Shown here: positions 53,276-61,043 of the stretch, piece by piece
Layout of the letters: each line of letters begins with the position of its first letter
Numbering within the stretch: position 1 is the stretch's first letter
DNA from: CAYVBE01 sp964572825
Lineage (GTDB): Bacteria > Planctomycetota > Brocadiia > SM23-32
Assembly: GCA_964572825.1 (NCBI GenBank)
Contig: CAZNGS010000014.1
Location: 1 to 64,000, forward strand
Length of the DNA stretch: 64,000 nucleotides
Reading direction: 5' to 3'
Notes under the pieces: model-generated
What the model was told of the DNA's origin: nothing
Databases searched by the model: none
The model's input: only the letters and a program-made list of their open reading frames with translations
Position numbers and translations under genes: made by a program

Positions 53276-54484
53276 TCAGATGCTGCTCAGTTCGAGTATC
53301 GTTATCATCAGCGACAGGGCGATGAAGCCCACCACAGCGGCCATCGCGAGCACCAGCACCGGCTCCAGGACGGTCAGCAGCCGGCGGGAGGCGATCTCCA
53401 CCTCCAGGTCGTAGGACTTCGAGACGTGCTCCAGAACCTCTGACAGGTTTCCGCTTCGTTCTCCGACGGCCACCATGTAGCCGACCATGGGTGGGAACAG
53501 CCGGCTCTGCTGCATCCGGGAAGAGATGTCCTTGCCTTCCACCACGGCCTCGCGCACCCGATCGATCTCCCGGGCCAGGACCTCGTTCGGCGTGAGGGTC
53601 GCCAGCGTCTCCAGCGCCTCGAGGGCGGGCACGCCGGTGCGCAGCAGCGTCGCGAAGGACGTGCTGAATCGCGCCAACAGGCTCTTCTGCACGAGTTTGC
53701 CGACAAGCGGGATGCGCAGCACCAGTGCATCCAGAAGCGCCCGCCCGCGCCGGGAACGTCGCGCCCAGGCCAGCCCCAGCAAGAGGGCGGCGCCGATCGG
53801 CGGCACCAGCCAGATGTAACGGCGCACGAAGCCGCTGACCCCGAAGAGCATGGATGTCGCCAGGGGCAGCCCGCCCTCGTGCTGCGCAAGGAGCGGCTCC
53901 AACATGGGCACTACCACCGCCGAGAGGAAGAGGATCAACGCCACGGCCATCAGCACCAGGATGGCGGGGTAGATGAGTGCGGTGGACACTTTGGCCAGCA
54001 ACAGGCGGCGACGCTCCAGGAAGTCCGCCAGCCGGGAGAACACCACGTCCATCATGCCGCTCTTTTCGGCGGAGGCGACCATCTCGATGTAGGCACGATC
54101 GAAGAACCGGGGGTAATTGCCCAGTGCCTCGGCCAGGGAGAGGCCGGAGTTGACCGTCTCCCGCGCCTGCAGCAGCGCCCGGGAGAGCCCCCGGTGTTCG
54201 GCCTGCCGGGAGAGCACGTCCAGGGCCTCCGCGATGGGCACGCCGCTGGCCAGCAGCACCGCGCATTGACGCGTGAAGATGGTGACGTGCTGCGCCGCGC
54301 GAACGCGGGCCCCGGGCAGCAGCGCCGTCAGGCGGCCCGGCCTGCGGCGGGCGGGCTCCACCTGCTGCGGAAAAAGCTCCATGGAGCGCAACTGCCGCCG
54401 GGCGTCGGCGGCGCTGTCCGCCAGCAGGATGCCCCGCACGACGTCGCCGGAGGAGTCGACGGCCTTGTAGCGATAGCTGGCCAT
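53276..54484 (-). CDS. gspF: type II secretion inner-membrane platform protein GspF
   Basis: 402 residues, standard length. Start MASYRYKAVDSSGDVVRGIL, then two T2SSF repeats: FTRQCAVLLASGVPIAEALD at ~73-92 and FSTSFATLLRTGVPALEALE at ~280-300. Three membrane stretches are visible: SALIYPAILVLMAVALILFLS-type, IWLVPPIGAALLLGLAW and MAAVVGFIALSLMITIL near the end. The ATG at 54484 is 2 bp after the gspE stop with only a weak ribosome site, so translation is probably coupled to gspE. Confidence 0.93.
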   Translation of the reverse strand: MASYRYKAVDSSGDVVRGILLADSAADARRQLRSMELFPQQVEPARRRPGRLTALLPGARVRAAQHVTIFTRQCAVLLASGVPIAEALDVLSRQAEHRGLSRALLQARETVNSGLSLAEALGNYPRFFDRAYIEMVASAEKSGMMDVVFSRLADFLERRRLLLAKVSTALIYPAILVLMAVALILFLSAVVVPMLEPLLAQHEGGLPLATSMLFGVSGFVRRYIWLVPPIGAALLLGLAWARRSRRGRALLDALVLRIPLVGKLVQKSLLARFSTSFATLLRTGVPALEALETLATLTPNEVLAREIDRVREAVVEGKDISSRMQQSRLFPPMVGYMVAVGERSGNLSEVLEHVSKSYDLEVEIASRRLLTVLEPVLVLAMAAVVGFIALSLMITILELSSI

Positions 54485-54486
54485 GG

Positions 54487-56208
54487 TCAGGTGGAGTCCC
54501 GCTGAGTCACTCGGAGCACCTCCTGGACCGTGGTGATGCCGGCCATGGCTTTCTGGGCGCCGTCCTCCCGAAGCACCTTGACGCGCTGCCGGACGACCTT
54601 CTGGCGTATCTCGCTGGATGAGGCGCGCTGGTTGATGAGACGGCGGCATTCGTCGTCTATGGGCAGCAACTCGAAGACGCCGACCCGGCCGCGATAGCCG
54701 GTGCCCAGGCACTGGTCGCAGCCCTGGCCCCGGCGGAAGGTGGCGTCCGACGCCTGCCGGGGTGTGATCCCCAGCAGCTCCAACTGGCCCGGCGACACGT
54801 CGTCAGGGTGCGCGCAGTTGGGGCAGACGCGGCGCACCAGACGCTGCGCCAGCACCGCCAGCAGGGCGGAGGAGATCAGGAACGGCTCGGCCCCCAGGTC
54901 CAGCAGGCGCGCCACGGCGCCGGCGGCGTCGTTGGTGTGGAGGGTGCTGAACATCAGGTGCCCGGTCAGAGCAGACTGCACGGCGGCCGACGCGGTCTCG
55001 CCGTCGCGTATCTCGCCGATCATGATGATGTCCGGGTCCTGCCGGACGATGGAGCGCAGCATGGAGCCGAACGTCACGTTCTTGCGGGCCAGCACCTGTA
55101 TCTGGCTCACTCCGTCCAGCTTGTACTCGACGGGGTCTTCGATGGTGATGATGTTCAGCTCCGGAGAGTTGATCTCCATGAGCGCGGCGTAGAGCGTGGT
55201 GCTTTTGCCGCTGCCGGTCGGTCCGGTGACCAGGATCATGCCGTGGGAGTACTGGATGAGTTCCTTGAAGGTGGCCAGGTTGTCCCGGTCCAGGCCCAGC
55301 TCTTCCAGGGTCAGCAGCTTCTCCTGCTTGTCCAGCAGGCGCAGGACGGCGCGTTCACCCTCGCTGGTGGGCACCACGGACATGCGCACGTCGATCTCGC
55401 GGTCGGCGTATCGGAACGAGGCCCGGCCGTCCTGGGGCGCGCGCCTCTCGGCGATGTCCATCTTGCCCAGCACCTTAATGCGCGACATGATGCCGTCGCG
55501 GGCGGAGCGGGGCAGGTCCAGCACGTCGTGCAGGATGCCGTCGGTGCGGAAGCGCACCCGCAGCCGGTCGCCCAGGGGCTGGAAGTGGATGTCGGTGCTG
55601 CCGGTGCGCACGGCCTGGGCGATGAGCAGCGAGACGAGCTTCACCACGGGCGCCTTGCGCATCAGTTCGCCGAAGTCGGTGACGCGTTCCACCTGGGCCA
55701 CGCTCTCGGCCAGCTCCTCCTCGCTCAACTCTCCGGCGGCGTCCTCCAGGTACTCCGGCCGCTGCCGCACGGAGCGGTCCACGCAGTTCTCGACCTCGGA
55801 CCTGGGCGCCAGGCGGCAGGATACTTCCCGGCGGAACAGTGCGCTCATCTCGCCCGCCACCTGCCCCATGTCCGGGCCGGGGGCCAGGGCCAGCTCCAGC
55901 CTGTCGTCGCTCAGGGAGGTGGCACAGGCGCCGGCGCGGCGGGCGTACTCGGGCGGCACACGCTCGAAGAAGCCTTCCGGCACGACGCAGCCCGTCAGGT
56001 CCGCCTCGTAGGGCACCCCGAGATGCCGGGCCAGCGCGGGCAGCAGGTCTTCCTCCGGGACCACGCTCTCCTCGGTCAGCACATCGACCGCCGGGCGCCA
56101 GTCCTCCTCCAGGCGGTCCCGCAGTCTCTCTGCCTCCCCTGCCGAGATGAGTTCTTCGGCCAGCAGGGCGTCCAGGAGTGTCGCGTTTCTGGGCGTTGCG
56201 CTGGAAAT
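54487..56208 (-). CDS. gspE: type II secretion ATPase GspE, apparent ATT start
   Basis: 573 residues if begun at ATT 56208. An N-terminal domain is followed by the ATPase: Walker A GPTGSGKST (~329-337), Asp box ITIEDPVEY, Walker B DPDIIMIGEIRD, His box GHLMFSTLHTNDA and a zinc tetracysteine (VCPNCAH ... CDQC). The first ordinary start codon is GTG at 56082, but homology to GspE/PilB N-termini (LLDALLAEELISAGEAERLR, then LTEESVVPEEDLLPALA) continues upstream of it. Between the gspD stop and 56082 the frame has no ATG, GTG or TTG. The ATT is 10 bases after GGAGGG. Starting at GTG would delete a conserved helix. Confidence 0.9.
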   Translation of the reverse strand: MSSATPRNATLLDALLAEELISAGEAERLRDRLEEDWRPAVDVLTEESVVPEEDLLPALARHLGVPYEADLTGCVVPEGFFERVPPEYARRAGACATSLSDDRLELALAPGPDMGQVAGEMSALFRREVSCRLAPRSEVENCVDRSVRQRPEYLEDAAGELSEEELAESVAQVERVTDFGELMRKAPVVKLVSLLIAQAVRTGSTDIHFQPLGDRLRVRFRTDGILHDVLDLPRSARDGIMSRIKVLGKMDIAERRAPQDGRASFRYADREIDVRMSVVPTSEGERAVLRLLDKQEKLLTLEELGLDRDNLATFKELIQYSHGMILVTGPTGSGKSTTLYAALMEINSPELNIITIEDPVEYKLDGVSQIQVLARKNVTFGSMLRSIVRQDPDIIMIGEIRDGETASAAVQSALTGHLMFSTLHTNDAAGAVARLLDLGAEPFLISSALLAVLAQRLVRRVCPNCAHPDDVSPGQLELLGITPRQASDATFRRGQGCDQCLGTGYRGRVGVFELLPIDDECRRLINQRASSSEIRQKVVRQRVKVLREDGAQKAMAGITTVQEVLRVTQRDST

Positions 56209-56218
56209 GGTTCGATGT

Positions 56219-56224
56219 CCCTCC
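56219..56224 (-). promoter_or_regulatory. ribosome-binding site supporting an ATT start of gspE
   Basis: GGAGGG on the minus strand (56224-56219) lies 5-10 bases past the gspD stop (TAA, 56229-56227). It is 10 bases before ATT at 56208-56206, with no conventional start codon in reach in the gspE frame. Confidence 0.55.
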
Positions 56225-56226
56225 GG

Positions 56227-58161
56227 TTATTCGGTGGACTCTTTCTGATCCTCGGCGGGCGGCAATGCATCGGCCGGCAGCATGGCGCCTTTCTCCCGTG
56301 CCTTGTCGCTGAGTTCGCGTCTGCGCCGGCGGGCCTCCGCGGTCATGGTATCGGGGCTGGTGTGGACGTGCGGGGTGATGAAGATACACAGGTTTCGTTC
56401 CTCGTCGGTCTCCACCTCGCGCCGGAACAGGACCCCCAGGACGGGAATATGCCCCAGGATGGGCACGGCGCGGGTGGTCTTGGACTTGGTGGTGCGGGTC
56501 AGGCCCCCGAAGACCACCGTGTGGCCGTCCGGGACGGTGACCTCGGTCTCGGCCTTTCGCTCGGTCTTGTTGGTCAGGACGGTGCCCGTCTCGGTGGATG
56601 TGCTGGGCAGGAACTGGTCCACCTGGGTGAGCACCTCCAGGCGGACGCTTCCCTCCTCGTTGATATGGGGGGTGATCTCCAGGTTGATGGTGGCCTCGTG
56701 GAAGCCTCCGCTGGTGATCTCCCTGGTGCCCGCCTCCGGGGAGAGGATGCTCTTGGCGTACTCCCGCTTTTCGGCGATGGTCACGGAAGCCGGCTTGTTG
56801 TCCACGGTGGTGATGCGGGGGCCGGCCACAAAGGAGACGCCCTCGTCCTTCTCTGAGGCGCGCACCAGGGCGGCGATCCGGGTGGCCGAGTCCTTGAATA
56901 TCCCCGCCGTCAGGCCGCCTTCCGGGGGCGGAACGGGAATCTTGCCCACTTCGGTGAGCTCGGACAGGCCGAAGGTGCTGCCCCCGAAGCCCCGGGGGTT
57001 GTCGCCCGGACCGTCTATGGTGTTCAGCTCGATTCCGATGTCCATCAGCTTGCTGGTGCTGATCTCGATGAGCACCGCCTCGATCTCCACCTGGGCGCGT
57101 GGTCTGTCCAGGTCTTCCAGCAGGGGCAGCAGTTCCTCAAACCGTGCCCGGGTGGCAATGACGATCAACGCGCTGTTGGGCTCGTCCGCGATGATCTGCA
57201 GGGGCTCCTCCATGGCCCCGCGCTCCTGCTCGCGGGGCGCGTTGGCGTTCAGGATGGAGTCCAGCGTCTGTTTCAGGTCAGAGACGTCGCGGTTGAGAAC
57301 GTTGTAGATGTGGTATTGACGGGCCGTTTCGTCCGGCCTGACGTCGAAGGTCTGCAGGTAACGGACCAGGCTGGCGATGTCCTTCGGGTCGCCCAGAATC
57401 ACCAGGGAGTTCTGGGCGCGGTTCACCGTGACGGAGAGCCGCTCCAGTCGTTTCTTCACCGCCGGGCTGGCCTGGGATTTCAGGGCGCTCAGATAGTCGC
57501 CGGCCACCGCGCGGAGCGTTTGTGCCGAGCTCTGGCGCGCCCGATAGACCTCGTAGGTGAACTCGCTGTCGCTGCGGTCGAGCCGTTCGATCAGCGTCCG
57601 CATGGCCGCCACGTTGACGCCGTGGTCGGTGATGACGAGCTGGTTGAGGTCTTCGTAGGCCTGAATCTTGCCGTTGGCTGATTTCATGGGGTTCAGGATG
57701 TCCGCCATGCCCTGGGCATCGGCGTTTTCCAACTGGATGGTCACGGTGCGGATGGCGTCGCTCTGAAGGCCCTCGGCGGCCTCCTCACCCACCGGCAGGC
57801 CGTCCGCCTTCCCGGCAGGGGCTATCTCGATGTAACTGTCACGTTGCAGGACGGTGTAGCCCGCCTTGCGCAGCACGCCGGAGAAGACTCCCATGGCGCT
57901 CTGGCGCGAGACCTGGACCCCGGCGCCCGAGATCACGTCCACGGGCGCCTCACCCGGAAACCGTTCGGGCAGGAGGACGGGCTTGCCGGTCTCGCGGCTC
58001 AGAAACTCCACCACGGAGCTCAGGGTAACGCCGGAAAGCGTGATCTGGTATCCCTCCGCTTCCGCGGATGGCGGTCCCGCGGCCCCCGCAGACCGGGCGG
58101 GTGCCGCCGCGAGCGTCAGGGCCACCAGACCCAGCAAGACAAAAGCACCGGTTCCTTTCAT
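56227..58161 (-). CDS. gspD: type II secretion outer-membrane secretin GspD
   Basis: 644 residues. A signal peptide covers 1-25 (FVLLGLVALTLAAAPARSAG). The N0 domain (~37-110: YQITLSGVTLSSVVEFLSRE) is followed by N1-N3 repeats. The C-terminal secretin core has VEIEAVLIEISTSKLMDIGI and the signature VPILGHIPVLGVLF ... LCIFITPHV. It forms the outer-membrane channel. The ATG at 58161 has a perfect GAGGAGG site and overlaps the gspK stop by ATGA. The C-terminal tail is charged, without an obvious pilotin-binding motif. Confidence 0.95.
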   Translation of the reverse strand: MKGTGAFVLLGLVALTLAAAPARSAGAAGPPSAEAEGYQITLSGVTLSSVVEFLSRETGKPVLLPERFPGEAPVDVISGAGVQVSRQSAMGVFSGVLRKAGYTVLQRDSYIEIAPAGKADGLPVGEEAAEGLQSDAIRTVTIQLENADAQGMADILNPMKSANGKIQAYEDLNQLVITDHGVNVAAMRTLIERLDRSDSEFTYEVYRARQSSAQTLRAVAGDYLSALKSQASPAVKKRLERLSVTVNRAQNSLVILGDPKDIASLVRYLQTFDVRPDETARQYHIYNVLNRDVSDLKQTLDSILNANAPREQERGAMEEPLQIIADEPNSALIVIATRARFEELLPLLEDLDRPRAQVEIEAVLIEISTSKLMDIGIELNTIDGPGDNPRGFGGSTFGLSELTEVGKIPVPPPEGGLTAGIFKDSATRIAALVRASEKDEGVSFVAGPRITTVDNKPASVTIAEKREYAKSILSPEAGTREITSGGFHEATINLEITPHINEEGSVRLEVLTQVDQFLPSTSTETGTVLTNKTERKAETEVTVPDGHTVVFGGLTRTTKSKTTRAVPILGHIPVLGVLFRREVETDEERNLCIFITPHVHTSPDTMTAEARRRRRELSDKAREKGAMLPADALPPAEDQKESTE

Positions 58162-59081
58162 GGCTGTTCCTCCTCTATTTGGCGACGCACGTGCAGCAGA
58201 TTGACCGCGGTCTCCTCTCGCCGGACGAATGCCGTCAGGCTTGTTGTCAGGCCCGGGCCCGAGTCCCGCACCCGAACCGTGAAGTACTCGCTCGCCACGC
58301 CCAGGGTTGGCAGGAGCCGCCGGACCCTCTGCGGCGCGCCGACCCGGGTGAGGAACGCTTCCAGGTCTTCCCGCGTCTTGAACGGTTCGCTTTCCCGACG
58401 CTCCAGCAGCCGCTCGGTCAACTCCCGGTCGTCCCACAGCGAGTTCAGTATCTCCCGGGGGGCGGTATTGACGTTGATGTGTCGGGAATGGGTGGTCAAC
58501 AGCCGAAGCAGGGACGGCTTGTCCGGTCGGTCTTCGAAGATGTCCGGTGTAATCAGCGGCGCCTGCCGGATCTGCCAGGTCTGCATGAGGGGCTCCCGGG
58601 CGATGACCCATTGCCTGAGCGCCTGATAGTCGCGGTCCTGCCCTCCGGCCTGCAGCACGGCGCCATAGAGCGCCCGGCGCAGGTCGGGGTACCTTTCCGC
58701 GTCGTGCGGGATGCGGGCCCCGCGGTTCACGTTCAGCCGGCGGTCCGCGTCCACGATCCGTAGCGTGCACGGCACGCCCGCCACCTCAATTGAACGTTCA
58801 GGCGCCGCCCACGACTCCTCCAGGCAGTCGAAATCGTTCTGTTCGGCATCCTCCCGCAGCAGCGCCAGCGCGTAGTGCAGCGCCGAGTCCACGGCGCAAT
58901 CGCGCCGGAATGCGTCCCGCGCATTCAGTGCGGTCCGGCGGCTGACCCCGACGGAGTAACTGAACGCATAGCCCACGATGGCCACCACGGCCAGCACCAG
59001 CACGGTCATGATCAGCACCAGGCCGTTTCTACCGCTGCGTCGAGACGGACGCAGCACGCGCTGAAAAGCAAATCTCGGCAT
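58158..59081 (-). CDS. gspK: type II secretion minor pseudopilin GspK-like
   Basis: 307 residues, long for a pseudopilin as expected for GspK. SGRNGLVLIMTVLVLAVVAIV is the prepilin signal with Gly at -1, and there is no Glu at +5, as is usual in GspK. DADRRLNVNRG, then INVNTAPREILNSLW and FKTREDLEAFL are the helix-hairpin-helix-like alpha domain of the family. GspK caps the pseudopilus. It overlaps gspM by 53 bp; the ribosome site before the ATG is poor, and a GTG about 8 codons in is an alternative. Confidence 0.88.
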   Translation of the reverse strand: MPRFAFQRVLRPSRRSGRNGLVLIMTVLVLAVVAIVGYAFSYSVGVSRRTALNARDAFRRDCAVDSALHYALALLREDAEQNDFDCLEESWAAPERSIEVAGVPCTLRIVDADRRLNVNRGARIPHDAERYPDLRRALYGAVLQAGGQDRDYQALRQWVIAREPLMQTWQIRQAPLITPDIFEDRPDKPSLLRLLTTHSRHINVNTAPREILNSLWDDRELTERLLERRESEPFKTREDLEAFLTRVGAPQRVRRLLPTLGVASEYFTVRVRDSGPGLTTSLTAFVRREETAVNLLHVRRQIEEEQP

Positions 59082-59553
59082 CGATCAGTTGGGGTTCAGC
59101 CTCGTTGGGGGTAATGCGCAGTTGCGCGGTCCGCACCGCCGGGTCCAGCCCCTCGACGGCCTGGAGGAAGTCCACGAGCGACTTTCGAGTGACTCCGACC
59201 AGCTTCAGTTCCACCTCTCGCCGGACCAGTCCGTCCTCCTGCACCGCCGAGCTGGCCTGGGGGGTGCCGGCTATTCTGCCATGTACGTTCTGGCGCGCTG
59301 CGGCCCCCGTGACGGCGGCGATGTCGAAGACCGCCGGGTCCCGCAACTGCCTGCTGGCCCGGGCCGCCCGCTCCTGCAGGGCCTCGTACCGGGAGGCCAG
59401 CTTCTCCATCTCGCGGAGCCGTTCCTGCTCGCTGCTCGCACGTTCCCGCAGGTCGGCGAGTTTGCCCCATAAGACTCCTTCGGAAGCCACGCAGACCACC
59501 AGCAGGACCGCGAGCGCGGCCAGTGTCCGGTGTTCGCGTGCCCAGCTCAGCAT
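59029..59553 (-). CDS. gspM: GspM-like inner-membrane type II secretion protein
   Basis: 174 residues. One membrane segment covers ~9-26 (TLAALAVLLVVCVASEGVLW). A coiled coil follows (~30-70: ADLRERASSEQERLREMEKL), and a small ferredoxin-like domain (~100-170) has LVGVTRKSLVDFLQAVEGLD. This layout and the position after a GspL-like gene fit GspM or PilO. The ATG at 59553 was chosen because AGGTGA lies 6-8 bases upstream; a GTG at 59562 overlaps the previous stop but has no ribosome site. Confidence 0.75.
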   Translation of the reverse strand: MLSWAREHRTLAALAVLLVVCVASEGVLWGKLADLRERASSEQERLREMEKLASRYEALQERAARASRQLRDPAVFDIAAVTGAAARQNVHGRIAGTPQASSAVQEDGLVRREVELKLVGVTRKSLVDFLQAVEGLDPAVRTAQLRITPNEAEPQLIDAEICFSARAASVSTQR

Positions 59554-59558
59554 GGGGA

Positions 59559-60935
59559 TCACCTGTATTGGAGCGTAACGTCAACGCGGGCCCTGCCGCT
59601 TTCCAGCATGGTGGTGTCGATCTCGCCGCTGGGCCGGAAGCCCTCGGCCGAACGCAGTATCCGGTCCAGGTCCACCTGCGGCGGCGAGGTGGCCTTCAGT
59701 CGAATCCTCTGCTGGTTCACGTCGAGCAGTTCGAAACTCACGTCCGCGTCCTGCGGGAGGGCGGACACCAGGTCCGACCAGCGTTCAAGGCAGGAGACAG
59801 TCATGGCCCTCTCGGCCGCTGCCGCCTCTATGCGCGCCCGGGTGACCGCCGCTTCCAGCCGGGCGTAAGAGGACACCTCGGGACCGACCCCGCTCATCAC
59901 TTCTTGCTGGCGCCGCCGGGTCCGGGCGAGCGCCCGGCGCGCGGTCAGCATCTCCCGGACCGTGTACACCCCCAGCAGGCAGACCATCAGAACGGCCAGG
60001 GCCAGCGCCACGGCGGCCCGCCGCTCCACCTGGCGGGCGAATGCCTTGTAGGCCAGCTCACCGCGCCGGAGGTTGACGGCCGTTTCCCTTTCTTTTGCCG
60101 CCACCTGTGCCAGGCGCCGGGGGACCATCCAGCGGTCGTCCGTGAGGACGGAGACGGGCATGCCCATGCATTCCTCCAGCGGTCCCGCCAGGGCCTGCGC
60201 GGAGTCTCCTGCGGCGCTGAGCAGGATTTGGCCGGAGTTGCCCTCGCCGTTCGCCAGTTGGGCGGACCGAAGCCCGCGCCGTATTCTCTCGCACACTTCC
60301 CGCAGGCCGTCGCCCCCGCGGCCCACGTCCCCCACCCACTGAACGTGGCACGTGAGAGGGCGGCCCTCCCTGACCAGGACGGCCTCGCACTGATCGCCGT
60401 CCAGGCGGATCAGCCACGTTGCGTCGGGGCTCTCGTCCCACAGGGGCCGGGTCCCGGCCACCAGAGCGGGCTGGACCACGCACGGATCAATGCCCGCCGC
60501 CCGCAGGCCGTCCAGGACGGACCTGAGGTCCTGTTTGCGGCAGGCGGACACCAGCATCCGGGCCCCTCCCGAGCCGGTGGGGGCAATTCCGCCCAGGGGT
60601 TCCACCACGTAATCCTCGATGGCTCCTGGCACTCGCCCCTCCAGCGAGTAATGAAGGGTCTTTTCCACGCGGGAGCCCGAACGGAAGGGGAAACTCACCA
60701 CGCGGCAGAAGCACCATGAGGACGGCACCGCGACTGCCGCGCTGTGTCGGCCCCGGCCGACGTCGTCCATCAGCCGCCCCAGCGGTTCCGAGAGGCGGTC
60801 AGCGGCATCCGGCGGCCGTGCCAGCGGGGGATTGATCGGCACTTCGAGTTCGCACTCGGGCGGACGATCCTCCGCAAACCGCCTGAACGCCACCGCCCGC
60901 AGGGCGTCCGCACGTATCTCAATCCCGATGATCAT
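59559..60935 (-). CDS. gspL: GspL-like (PilM-PilN type) inner-membrane type II secretion protein
   Basis: 458 residues. The cytoplasmic actin-like domain (~1-285) starts MIIGIEIRADALRAVAF and has VAVPSSWCFCRVVSFPF and YSLEGRVPGAIEDYVVE. A membrane helix sits at ~301-322 (ALALAVLMVCLLGVYTV). The C-terminal part has a coiled coil and a ferredoxin-like domain (SFELLDVNQQRIRLKATSP). GspL docks the GspE ATPase to the inner membrane. It is the first gene of the operon, with a promoter at 60979-61007. The ATG follows GGGAGA closely. Confidence 0.8.
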   Translation of the reverse strand: MIIGIEIRADALRAVAFRRFAEDRPPECELEVPINPPLARPPDAADRLSEPLGRLMDDVGRGRHSAAVAVPSSWCFCRVVSFPFRSGSRVEKTLHYSLEGRVPGAIEDYVVEPLGGIAPTGSGGARMLVSACRKQDLRSVLDGLRAAGIDPCVVQPALVAGTRPLWDESPDATWLIRLDGDQCEAVLVREGRPLTCHVQWVGDVGRGGDGLREVCERIRRGLRSAQLANGEGNSGQILLSAAGDSAQALAGPLEECMGMPVSVLTDDRWMVPRRLAQVAAKERETAVNLRRGELAYKAFARQVERRAAVALALAVLMVCLLGVYTVREMLTARRALARTRRRQQEVMSGVGPEVSSYARLEAAVTRARIEAAAAERAMTVSCLERWSDLVSALPQDADVSFELLDVNQQRIRLKATSPPQVDLDRILRSAEGFRPSGEIDTTMLESGRARVDVTLQYR

Positions 60936-60978
60936 CTGTCTCCCGGCCGGCTCAGGTTACCTGTTATGTATAGGCGGA

Positions 60979-61007
60979 ACAATAACATACGATCGTGTGC
61001 GGCGCAA
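60979..61007 (-). promoter_or_regulatory. promoter of the gsp operon
   Basis: On the minus strand TTGCGC (61007-61002) and TATTGT (60984-60979) are separated by 17 bases, about 43 bases before the gspL start. Confidence 0.5.
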
Positions 61008-61043
61008 GCATCGGTCGCGCGTGCGCGGTCGCCTGGACACGGA

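Noticed and set aside
54808..56856. 682-codon plus-strand frame over gspE and gspD
   Set aside because: Spans two well-supported minus-strand genes and has no domain of its own.
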